Assembly (NCBI GenBank): GCA_963773665.1
Contig: CAVZBZ010000003.1
Span: 488,246 to 552,245 of the forward strand
Length of the DNA: 64,000 nucleotides
Origin: DATJLY01 sp963773665
Lineage (GTDB): Bacteria > Pseudomonadota > Alphaproteobacteria > ATCC43930 > CGMCC-115725
Direction: 5' to 3'
How positions within the stretch are numbered: position 1 is the first letter of the stretch; the number at the start of each line of letters is the position of its first letter. A program made the position numbers and the translations under genes. Positions 57,666 through 64,000 of this stretch are shown in pieces. The notes beneath the pieces were generated by a model. The model saw nothing but the letters and a program-made list of their open reading frames with translations. It was not told the DNA's origin and did not search any database.

Positions 57666-58245
57666 TCAGTAGCGGAGCGTCATAACGCCGTTTTGGATTT
57701 CGATTGATCGGAAGAGGCGGAGCCAGCTCATGCCCAGCAACGGCTGATCGAGCTCTCCGCCGTTCACCACAGCCGGAATGTCGCGTCACGGTGAAAGGTC
57801 CGATGGTGAGTTGGTGGATCGTTATCTGCGCGTTTTGTATCGGGCCATTTGCCGTGTTCGTCGGAATATCGAAGCTCAGCGGGCCGACACGCAGCCGTCC
57901 GGCGGCTTCTTTCGTGAGCGATGATGTAGGTCGCGCCTGTATCGATCATGAATTCGAGGGGGACGCCGTCGGCGCTGCCTTTGACGAAGTAGTGGCCGTT
58001 GGAATCCGCCTTTATCCGAATGACGTGGTCGGAACGCGTCGGTCGCGCGCGGTGCGTGACCGGGCTCCAAAGTCGGAGCAAGGAACGGAATGAAGCGCGA
58101 ACAGCCCGGCGGCCAGCGCCGGTCCATAGGCTGTCCCGCCGAGCAGAGCCCCGCCGAGGCCGAGACCGGCCACCACCGCGATGCACACCCGAAGCGGCGC
58201 CCGCCGCTCTTTCCTCGTTTCCCGGATAAGCACATACGCTGGCAT
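57666..58245 (-). CDS. retropepsin-like aspartic protease, membrane-anchored (frame disrupted)
   Basis: About 191 residues rebuilt across several frames. The start MPAYVLIRETRKERRAPLR is followed by a hydrophobic anchor (VCIAVVAGLGLGGALL). The catalytic motif is FMIDTGATYII, then LRVGPLSFDIPT and the second hallmark LLGMSWLRLFRSIEI. This resembles the TIGR02281-type clan AA family. Breaks near 57778, 57918 and two before 58010. The active Asp is intact. A double CGCGAGG motif lies 75 bp upstream, and it heads the minus-strand group. Confidence 0.65.
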
Positions 58246-58319
58246 GGTTTTCTCCTTGGGCCGTCCGCCTGAAAGTCCCTGCGAACATCCCAAAGGTAGG
58301 ATTCCGCGCCCCGCGCTTT

Positions 58320-58337
58320 CCTCGCGGAAACCTCGCG
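58320..58337 (-). promoter_or_regulatory. double CGCGAGG motif, copy iii
   Basis: Minus strand: CGCGAGG, TTTC, CGCGAGG, 75 bp upstream of the protease start at 58245. Same 11-bp period and orientation as the other copies. Confidence 0.5.
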
Positions 58338-58407
58338 CCGCCAGCCTTCGGCAGCACACCCGCGCGACGCGGGGATGCTGTCTGTCTGTCGTTTCCGGCG
58401 CGGGTTA

Positions 58408-58420
58408 TGTAGAGTTAAGG
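58408..58420 (+). promoter_or_regulatory. shared 13-mer TGTAGAGTTAAGG
   Basis: TGTAGAGTTAAGG occurs here, 71 bp before the plus-strand gene at 58492, and again at 63182-63194 in the gap right of the coupling-protein gene. Both copies lie about 80-160 bp from a double CGCGAGG motif on the other strand. TAGAGT could be a -10 element, so each site may be the plus-strand half of a divergent promoter pair. Confidence 0.35.
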
Positions 58421-58491
58421 AGAGGTCCGATCCCCGCGCCCGTCTCGCGGGGCGGCGGGCCTGGCGGCATGGATTTCTAGGACGCGACGCC

Positions 58492-59325
58492 ATGCGGTTT
58501 TCGGATTGGCAATTGACCCGGCTGCGGAACGCGCTGCGCGCCTATCACCATCACGGGCGCGGCAGCGGCGGTGAATTCTTCAACTGGAAGGACGTGAGCG
58601 AGGCGATCAGCCTCTCCACGGACGTAGAGGTCCCGCCCGAGCGCCTGCGGCAGTTCGTCGAGGGAAACCGCAGCAAGGACGGCGCGCTGCGCAAGTTCCA
58701 GTCGATGCAGCCGGAATCACTGGAAGCGATCGTCAAATTTGTGACGGAAGAAAATCTCGTGCTGCCCGCCGAGCTGGAGGAGCACGCGCCGTCATCGCAC
58801 GCGGCGCAGCGCCTTCTCGAATATCTCGACCAAAGCTTCGACCGGGTGCGTCTGCTGCCGCCGGTCACGTTCGAGGGCACGTATCAGGCGCGCCGCGCCG
58901 ACGAGCGCAGCTTTGCCGTTCTGGAGCTGACACTCCAGCGGCCTTCCGACGAGGGCATGATGCAGGTGACGAAGACGGAGGAGCGCTACAACGCGCGGTT
59001 CAAGGATGAGTACGACGGATGGACGCCCGAACAGCGCCGTGATCGGCGTCGCAGCCGCACCCTGTACGGCGGCTGGGCGATCTTCACGCCCGAGGACAAT
59101 GTGATGGTGTTTTTGAAGGAAGCCGATAACGGGAAGAACCTGTACCAGTTCACGCTGGCGGCAGACATGTCTTACACGCCCGAGTTCGCGGTTGAGCGCC
59201 TGATCCTTTTGCACCACGATTATCCGATCGAGCTTGAGAACACCAACCGCGAAGAACCTGATATTCTGCGCTCGATCCTTCAGGAAACGGAGCAGAACAT
59301 CCTCATATTCAGGAGGACGGCGTAG
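58492..59325 (+). CDS. hypothetical protein
   Basis: 277 residues, frame intact, start MRFSDWQLTRLRNALRAY. An N-terminal helical part (WKDVSEAISLSTDVEVPPER) may bind DNA; the C-terminal half is beta-rich (FEGTYQARRADERSFAVLEL, LYGGWAIFTPEDNVMVFL). No signal or membrane segment. It is joined to the next gene by a one-base stop/start overlap. Family unknown. Confidence 0.65.
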   Translation: MRFSDWQLTRLRNALRAYHHHGRGSGGEFFNWKDVSEAISLSTDVEVPPERLRQFVEGNRSKDGALRKFQSMQPESLEAIVKFVTEENLVLPAELEEHAPSSHAAQRLLEYLDQSFDRVRLLPPVTFEGTYQARRADERSFAVLELTLQRPSDEGMMQVTKTEERYNARFKDEYDGWTPEQRRDRRRSRTLYGGWAIFTPEDNVMVFLKEADNGKNLYQFTLAADMSYTPEFAVERLILLHHDYPIELENTNREEPDILRSILQETEQNILIFRRTA

Positions 59326-59903
59326 TGGCCGAGCCGGTCTTTACCGCCGAGACCTTCGCCGATCATCTGGCCGAGTACCGCGTGCGCGTGGATCGAAAGC
59401 GGGCCGCGATCGAGGCGCGCCCGCGTGACCTGCGGGCCGCGCTCGGCGCGACGACCGAGAGAGGCAAGCAATTCTGGGCCGGGATGCGCGCCGCGATTTC
59501 GCGCCGGCAGCAACCGGTCGACGAAGCTCTCGCCCGCGCCTGCGAGCGGGCAGAGCTGCGGCTTGGCCGCGACTGGCTCGACGCCGCCCGGCACGGCGAG
59601 AGCGCCGCGCTGATCGCTTTCATCGAGGAGGGTTTCCCCATCGACTATAGCGATCCGAGAACCGGCGAGACGGCATTGCATGCCGCCGCCGGATCGCAGG
59701 CGCGGCCCGCCGTGCGCCTGCTTGTGCATCACTGGCCTGATTTTCTGATCCGCGACCGGCGCGGACGGCTCGCGTCCGAGCTTGCCTATCTTTACGGCGA
59801 AGACCCGGCGATGGCGCGGCTGCTTGCCATCAGGGAGCGTAAGTTTGCCATCGCCACGGGGCGGGATTTCGGAAGGCGGCTTTACGCTTCGGGCGCCGCC
59901 TAG
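59325..59903 (+). CDS. ankyrin-like repeat protein
   Basis: 192 residues. GTG start overlapping the previous TAG. An N-terminal helical region is followed by DWLDAARHGESAALIAFIEE and DPRTGETALHAAAGSQARPA, which match ankyrin repeats and suggest protein binding. The pair with 58492-59325 is probably one transcription unit. The partner is unknown. Confidence 0.65.
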   Translation: MAEPVFTAETFADHLAEYRVRVDRKRAAIEARPRDLRAALGATTERGKQFWAGMRAAISRRQQPVDEALARACERAELRLGRDWLDAARHGESAALIAFIEEGFPIDYSDPRTGETALHAAAGSQARPAVRLLVHHWPDFLIRDRRGRLASELAYLYGEDPAMARLLAIRERKFAIATGRDFGRRLYASGAA

Positions 59904-60012
59904 AGGAAAAGCCGATAGTCACATCCGCCCGAATAAATGCTTCCTTCTGCGTGATTCTCATGGCGATATACCGGTATATCCCAAGATCAGAATCATAACG
60001 ACCATATGAAAA

Positions 60013-60720
60013 ATGGACACCGAGCGGCACGCACATTTAATCAGATTTTATTCCTTGCTCGACGATCTTGAATATTCGATTGGTGGGGCGCGCAGACTTT
60101 CGGAATGCTCCGGTCGCATGGACTGGCCGAAGCGAGGCGTCTACTTCTTTCGCGAACCCAATGAACACCGCACCGACACGGGGAGCGGTCCCCGTGTTGT
60201 CAGGGTTGGCACTCACGCGCTGAGGGCCGAGGCCGGAACCAAGCTTTGGGGGCGTTTGCGCCAGCACAAGGGCAGAGCAAAAAGCGGGACCGGCGATCAC
60301 AGGGGCTCTATTTTTAGGCTCATCGTCGGGACCGCTCTTATCTCCCGGCACGGCTACGAGTATTCCACTTGGGGAGACAAGGGGGTCGCCAAAGGGACTG
60401 TGAGGAATGGCGAACGCGTTCTGGAAGGCGAAGTCAGCCAAGTGATAGGGCAAATGCCGTTTGTATGGCTCGCCATCGACGACGCGGCGAGCCCGGAGAG
60501 TATGCGGGGATACATTGAAAGGAATTCGATCGCGCTACTGAGCAACTACAACAGGCCGACGCTCGACCCGCCCTCCCAAAGCTGGCTCGGGCACTGTTGC
60601 GACCGGGAGCGTGTCAGGAGTTCGGGACTTTGGAATTCGGATCATGTAGACGAGGACCACGATCCAGAGTTTTTGGACAAACTCGATGATCTGGTCTCGG
60701 CGGTAAGACGCGTGCCATGA
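60013..60720 (+). CDS. GIY-YIG-like nuclease-fold protein
   Basis: 235 residues. RGVYFFREPNE gives the GIY part, RVVRVGTHAL the YIG part, and LWGRLRQHKG the Arg/His helix of the GIY-YIG core; GDHRGSIFRLIVG follows. The catalytic Glu is not certain (EGEVSQVIG is a candidate). Codon and base use are less GC-rich than in neighbours, in line with recent gain. It overlaps the next gene by 4 bp (ATGA). A nuclease of a two-gene defence-like cassette is an inference. Confidence 0.6.
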   Translation: MDTERHAHLIRFYSLLDDLEYSIGGARRLSECSGRMDWPKRGVYFFREPNEHRTDTGSGPRVVRVGTHALRAEAGTKLWGRLRQHKGRAKSGTGDHRGSIFRLIVGTALISRHGYEYSTWGDKGVAKGTVRNGERVLEGEVSQVIGQMPFVWLAIDDAASPESMRGYIERNSIALLSNYNRPTLDPPSQSWLGHCCDRERVRSSGLWNSDHVDEDHDPEFLDKLDDLVSAVRRVP

Positions 60721-61370
60721 TCATTGTCATACAGTGTCAGGGTAAGAAAAACCGTGGAGGGAGCTTGCGCAATGGAGGCGGCAAGCCCATTACGTTCGTC
60801 GCGCAGCCCGCATTGGCGCCCGTTGTCGCGGGTGTCTATGCAAAACCCGATGATCTGTCGGAACAGGGCACGCCATGGCGGCAATTGCTTTTGGATTACA
60901 ACCGAAGCGGCCAAAATCCTCTGGAGTTGTTGTCCGCATATCAGCTCTATCAGGAGCCCGTCTATGGACGCCTTGCAGACCGAGTTACTCCGCAAAACCT
61001 ATACATATTGTCAGCGGGATGGGGACTCATCCCGGCACTGTTCCTCACGCCGTACTACGACATCACCTTCAGCCAAGTGAAACCCGATCAAAAATACAAG
61101 CAGAGACGCAAAACGGACCATTACAATGATTTCGCAATGATCCCCGCAGGAACCACGGAGCAGATTGTCTTCTTCGGCAGCAAGAGCTATGTGCCGCTGT
61201 TCTGTTCGCTAACCCAGGAACTCCGGACGGAAAAGGTTGTGCTTTACAACACAGATTATCCTCCCGAAGCGCCGGATTGTGTTTTGATGGAATTCAAGAA
61301 CGCCAAGCGCGACACCAACTGGCAATACGATTGCGCAAACGACTTCCTTGAGGGGCTTCTTCGCCTCTAG
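60717..61370 (+). CDS. DUF6884-like protein
   Basis: 217 residues. MIIVIQCQGKKNRGG at the start and NLYILSAGWGLIPALFLTPY, YDITFSQV in the middle resemble the DUF6884/YaaA-like pattern, in which the LSAxxGL motif precedes a PYD motif. KNAKRDTNWQYDC follows. Its gene is less GC-rich, like its partner's, and is cotranslated with it. Function is unknown; the call rests on short motifs only. Confidence 0.5.
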   Translation: MIIVIQCQGKKNRGGSLRNGGGKPITFVAQPALAPVVAGVYAKPDDLSEQGTPWRQLLLDYNRSGQNPLELLSAYQLYQEPVYGRLADRVTPQNLYILSAGWGLIPALFLTPYYDITFSQVKPDQKYKQRRKTDHYNDFAMIPAGTTEQIVFFGSKSYVPLFCSLTQELRTEKVVLYNTDYPPEAPDCVLMEFKNAKRDTNWQYDCANDFLEGLLRL

Positions 61371-61400
61371 TCGGACGACTGAGCGCGATGCCGCCCACGG

Positions 61401-62951
61401 CTACGATGCCTCGAAGGTTCCTTTGAACACGCCGCGGTGCGGGCCTCCCGCATCGAAATACTCGACCCGTTGCAGGATCATCGGATCGTACCCGGCCCAG
61501 ATGACGAGCTGCCGTTTCAGCCGGTCGCTGCGCGAGAAATGACGGCTGACTTCGTCCGGCGTCAGCAGGTCATGCAATTCCATACTGGAATTGCGGCCTG
61601 ACAGTCCCGATTGCGCCTGTTCCGGCCCGACCTCGCCCTGCCGGGCGACCTCGATCCGGGTTTTGCCGAGCCGCCGTGAGACATATTCCAGCGTCTCAAG
61701 ATCGTTGTTGCCGAAGAATTGGAGGATGCCGGCGTTGCCGGCGAAGGTTTCCCAGCGCTCCTTGTAGAGCGCCTTGCCCTGTCCCCAGTCCTGCAGGACG
61801 GTCCACAGCTTGACGCCAAAGGACGCGATCTGCCCCGCCGCGTCCTCAAGCTGGCGCATATGGCCGAGGACCGGGAATTCATCGAGGCAGACCAGCACCG
61901 GCGCGGCCGGCGCTGTCTTCTCTCGCTCCATCGCGTCGAGAAGCTGATTGATGAAGATGCGCAGCCACCTGTTGCACAGCCCCATGCGGCTGGCGGGCAG
62001 GCAGAGATAGACGCTTACCCCGGCTCGGTCGCGCTTCAAGTCCGCCAGATCGAAATCATGCCCGGCCAGCACGCGGCGCATGGCCGTGTAATCGAGGAAT
62101 TTGGTATGACGGCGCACGGTCGAAAGCACGCCCGCGCGCTCGTTCGCTCCCTTTTCATAGAAGTCCCGCGCCGCGCCTTCGAGCGCGCCGCCAAGGTCTT
62201 CGGTCGCGGGGTTCTTCGCAAACCGCGCCGCGCTTTGCAGCATCTCCTTCTCCAGCAGATGCAGCGGCTCTTCGTCTTCGCCGACGAGCGCGGCGGGTTC
62301 CTGCTTCAGCGCCGTACGGATCAGGTCGCGGACGGTGAGAAGATTGCGCCGTCCCGCGTAGCGCGGTTCCGTCGCGACGTGCAGGATCACGCCCTCGATG
62401 AAGTTCTTGGCGCTCTCATCCCAATGCGGGTCTTTTTCCTGCCCGCTGCGCACCACAAGCGCGTCCGCGATCAGGCCGGCGTCTTCGATGATCGTCGGGC
62501 TGTCGGGTTTCAGGACCGAGAGCGGGTTATAGGATTTGCGCAGGTGCGCGATGCCGGGTGACGTGTTCCCGAAGGGATCGAGGACATGGACCTTCTGCCC
62601 GAGCGCTGCGCGCCGGGCGGCGGTGATGTTGGCGAGTTCTGCCTTCGGGTCCGTCGCCATGACGCTCCCGCGATAAAACAGAAGATTATTGATGAGGGTG
62701 ACGGACTTTCCCGCGCGGGAACCGGCGACCGTCAGAACGTGCCGGTTATCGTCGATCCCGACGAGCTTGTTACCGAACGCGCCGATCAGAATTTTTCCGC
62801 CCGGATTGCGCGGGTCATATTCGAGCGCCTTGCGCTCCAATATGACTTCCGGCGTCTGCCAGCGCGCCTGCGGGGCCGTTTGCTGCTTCAGATAGCGCGA
62901 GCTGAGCCCGCGGGGTATGTCGCGTGTGAAGTCTTCGAGAAAGGAGGTCAT
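61401..62951 (-). CDS. TraG/VirD4-family coupling ATPase
   Basis: 516 residues, intact. Walker A is TVAGSRAGKSVTLIN, Walker B VLVCLDEFPVLGHM, and FGNNDLETLEYVSRRLG with WAGYDPMILQR follow the TraG/VirD4 pattern. The usual N-terminal membrane helices are missing, so it is a soluble short form. It would link the relaxosome to a mating-pair channel. No other transfer gene is seen to its right in the window. A double CGCGAGG motif lies 71 bp upstream. Confidence 0.9.
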   Translation of the reverse strand: MTSFLEDFTRDIPRGLSSRYLKQQTAPQARWQTPEVILERKALEYDPRNPGGKILIGAFGNKLVGIDDNRHVLTVAGSRAGKSVTLINNLLFYRGSVMATDPKAELANITAARRAALGQKVHVLDPFGNTSPGIAHLRKSYNPLSVLKPDSPTIIEDAGLIADALVVRSGQEKDPHWDESAKNFIEGVILHVATEPRYAGRRNLLTVRDLIRTALKQEPAALVGEDEEPLHLLEKEMLQSAARFAKNPATEDLGGALEGAARDFYEKGANERAGVLSTVRRHTKFLDYTAMRRVLAGHDFDLADLKRDRAGVSVYLCLPASRMGLCNRWLRIFINQLLDAMEREKTAPAAPVLVCLDEFPVLGHMRQLEDAAGQIASFGVKLWTVLQDWGQGKALYKERWETFAGNAGILQFFGNNDLETLEYVSRRLGKTRIEVARQGEVGPEQAQSGLSGRNSSMELHDLLTPDEVSRHFSRSDRLKRQLVIWAGYDPMILQRVEYFDAGGPHRGVFKGTFEAS

Positions 62952-63021
62952 TGCCGCGTCTTTCGTTTGCCGCCATCATCGGCGGGCCGCGGCTGATATT
63001 GTCCTGTCAGGCGCGCGCAAA

Positions 63022-63039
63022 CCTCGCGCCAACCTCGCG
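63022..63039 (-). promoter_or_regulatory. double CGCGAGG motif, copy iv
   Basis: Minus strand: CGCGAGG, TTGG, CGCGAGG, 71 bp upstream of the coupling-protein start at 62951. It shares its spacer TTGG with copy ii. Confidence 0.5.
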
Positions 63040-63062
63040 GGCCGTCTGGCTTCAAAAAGAGG

Positions 63063-63152
63063 CGGGCCTTTCGGCCCGTGCCGCCTGTAAATCCGCCCGA
63101 GACGGCGCTTATGCGCCGTCTCTTCGTCCCCGCTCCGGCATGGGCCGGAGCG
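63063..63152. repeat. three consecutive perfect hairpins
   Basis: CGGGCC/GGCCCG (63063-63078), GAGACGGCGC/GCGCCGTCTC (63099-63122) and CGCTCCGGC/GCCGGAGCG (63131-63152), each with a 4-base loop, in 90 bp. No T-tract follows any of them. They lie between the coupling-protein promoter region and a small gene. A transfer-origin or processing site is possible. Confidence 0.5.
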
Positions 63153-63252
63153 GCTTCGTCCGCTGGGCGGTTGTCCTCCGCTGTAGAGTTAAGGGTTCAC
63201 GCGCTGATGCGTGCGCGGCAGTTTCAAGCGAGCCGTGGGGAGGGATGTTTCG

Positions 63253-63429
63253 TCAGGCACCACCGATGCGCGGCGTCCTTCCCGCCCCAGCCGGGCGCAT
63301 GGCGACGGCTTCATGTCCGGTCGGCAGTTTGGGCTCGGCCTTTGCAACGATGCGGGCGTGACGAGTTTCGGTCGTTTCGCTGGCCACGGTCTTCATATGA
63401 CCTTTGTTTTCAGAGGGGCTGATCTTCAT
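63253..63429 (-). CDS. possible 58-residue small protein
   Basis: Uninterrupted frame starting MKISPSENKGHMKTVASETT, with AAGG six bases upstream. It contains EPKLPTGHEA, partly like KSEPKLPTHVAK in the plus-strand gene at 63613, which may be chance. No family is recognised. Confidence 0.35.
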   Translation of the reverse strand: MKISPSENKGHMKTVASETTETRHARIVAKAEPKLPTGHEAVAMRPAGAGRTPRIGGA

Positions 63430-63612
63430 CGCAGCCTTGTAACCCCAGAAGCCCTATAGCACACCGGCGGGGATGCCTTCGGCGGCGTGTCCATCGCCTG
63501 CCCGCTCCATTCGGCCCTGGCGGGCCTCCCGTGTTGGCGGACACGTCCCCGGCGGAGTGCAGCCGGGCGGGTAAGCTGGAATGGCTCCAGCCCGACAAAC
63601 AAAGGAGAAGAC

Positions 63613-63897
63613 CATGACTTAGACGAACCAATCGACCGAAACCTCTGCCCGCGGCAAAAGCGAGCCCAAACTGCCGACCCACGTCGCCAAGGTGCGCCAC
63701 GGCTACGGCAAGAAGGCCACCTACGAGCGCATCGGGGTTGCCTGGCGCAACGACGACGGCTCGCTCTACGTGAAACTGGCCGGCACGCAGATGGTCAGCG
63801 CGTCTACGCTCTACGAGCTGGAGGACAACAGGACGCCGCGGCGGACGAAGCCGCCCCCGTCGATGACGGCGGCGCAGACGAAGAGGCGGGGGAATAA
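63613..63897 (+). CDS. small hypothetical protein (frame disrupted)
   Basis: ATG with AAAGGAGAAGACC upstream. Codon 3 is TAG, then the frame reads TNQSTETSARGKSEPKLPTH, YGKKATYERIGVAWRNDDGS and TLYELEDN; a shift near 63832 leads to QDAAADEAAPVDDGG and TAA at 63897. About 94 residues. Both the early stop and the shift look like sequence errors or decay. A strong terminator follows. Confidence 0.5.
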   Translation, partial: HDLDEPIDRNLCPRQKRAQTADPRRQGAPRLRQEGHLRAHRGCLAQRRRLALRETGRHADGQRVYALRAGGQQDAAADEAAPVDDGGADEEAGE

Positions 63898-63929
63898 CCC
63901 CCGCCTCGGGCTGCTTCACAGACGGCAAG

Positions 63930-63959
63930 GCGCGGGCCGAAAGGCCCGCGCTGCTTTTT
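63930..63959 (+). terminator. intrinsic terminator
   Basis: GCGCGGGCC, GAAA, GGCCCGCGC followed by TGCTTTTT: a 9-bp stem with a stable tetraloop and a T-tract, 33 bp after the small gene's stop. It ends that transcript. Confidence 0.85.
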
Positions 63960-64000
63960 CACTCGCAGGTCCCGGTCCGTGCGGCCATAATCGAGGTCGA

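Overview
The window is GC-rich chromosomal DNA of an alphaproteobacterium, most likely Hyphomicrobiales (Rhizobiales). This rests on a Ros/MucR regulator, an Irr-type Fur protein plus a second Fur/Mur protein, ornithine-lipid genes olsB-olsA, the gene order fur-olsB-olsA-miaB-phoH-ybeY-CBS-lnt, and a palindromic extragenic repeat of a type common in Bradyrhizobium relatives. The species cannot be named from the sequence alone.

Layout. (1) 1-30 kb is a core block, almost all on the minus strand. Read in the direction of transcription it runs tsaB-rimI, mucR, fur-olsB-olsA-miaB-phoH-ybeY-CBS-lnt, an XRE regulator, trmB, then rimP-nusA-ylxR-infB-[IS481]-rbfA-truB-rpsO-pnp-GDPD-nitronate monooxygenase, irr, rubrerythrin, an Fe-S protein, DUF3501, RMD1, a ParB-like protein and a hydroxyacid dehydrogenase. 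The translation operon carries an IS481-family element exactly at the infB stop codon, and an apparent attenuator lies in front of rimP. (2) 30-34.9 kb holds ddpX, an Nfu-type Fe-S protein, an acyltransferase, a benzoate-CoA-ligase-like enzyme and a VOC protein. (3) 34.9-37 kb is an IS graveyard: a second copy of the same IS481 element abuts an IS630 element, and both sit between stop codons. (4) 37-44.6 kb carries a Ycf46-like AAA ATPase, a cyclic-nucleotide-gated K+ channel flanked by diverged ~90-bp repeats, and a molybdenum hydroxylase (iorA-iorB) with a tri-haem cytochrome c. (5) 44.8-64 kb is mobile DNA: a large serine recombinase with a small partner, a DUF4238 gene, the 3' half of a tRNA-Pro(CGG) gene as an attachment scar, a tyrosine integrase, ardC, DUF2958, a set of membrane and coiled-coil proteins, a two-gene GIY-YIG-like cargo cassette and a TraG/VirD4 coupling ATPase.

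How the parts work together. The core block joins ribosome and RNA maturation (rimP, nusA, infB, rbfA, truB, rpsO, pnp, ybeY, miaB, trmB, tsaB, rimI), envelope lipids (lnt, olsBA, the CBS protein) and iron/peroxide control (irr, fur, rubrerythrin operon). The mobile region appears to use a shared control signal: two CGCGAGG direct repeats one helical turn apart lie upstream of four minus-strand starts.

A caution on quality. Many genes are split by apparent single-base insertions. In the core these are pnp, nusA and phoH; beyond it the cytochrome c; and about twenty more fall between 46.9 and 58.2 kb, plus 63.8 kb. Catalytic motifs are intact on both sides of each break, so assembly error is the simplest explanation, although gene decay in the mobile region cannot be excluded. 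Stretches without supported genes: 1-525 holds only a palindrome, a repeat and weak ORFs; 38,710-39,112 holds one of the diverged repeats; 44,560-44,839 shows nothing recognisable; 47,052-47,386, 48,297-48,648 and 51,043-51,621 are described in the list.
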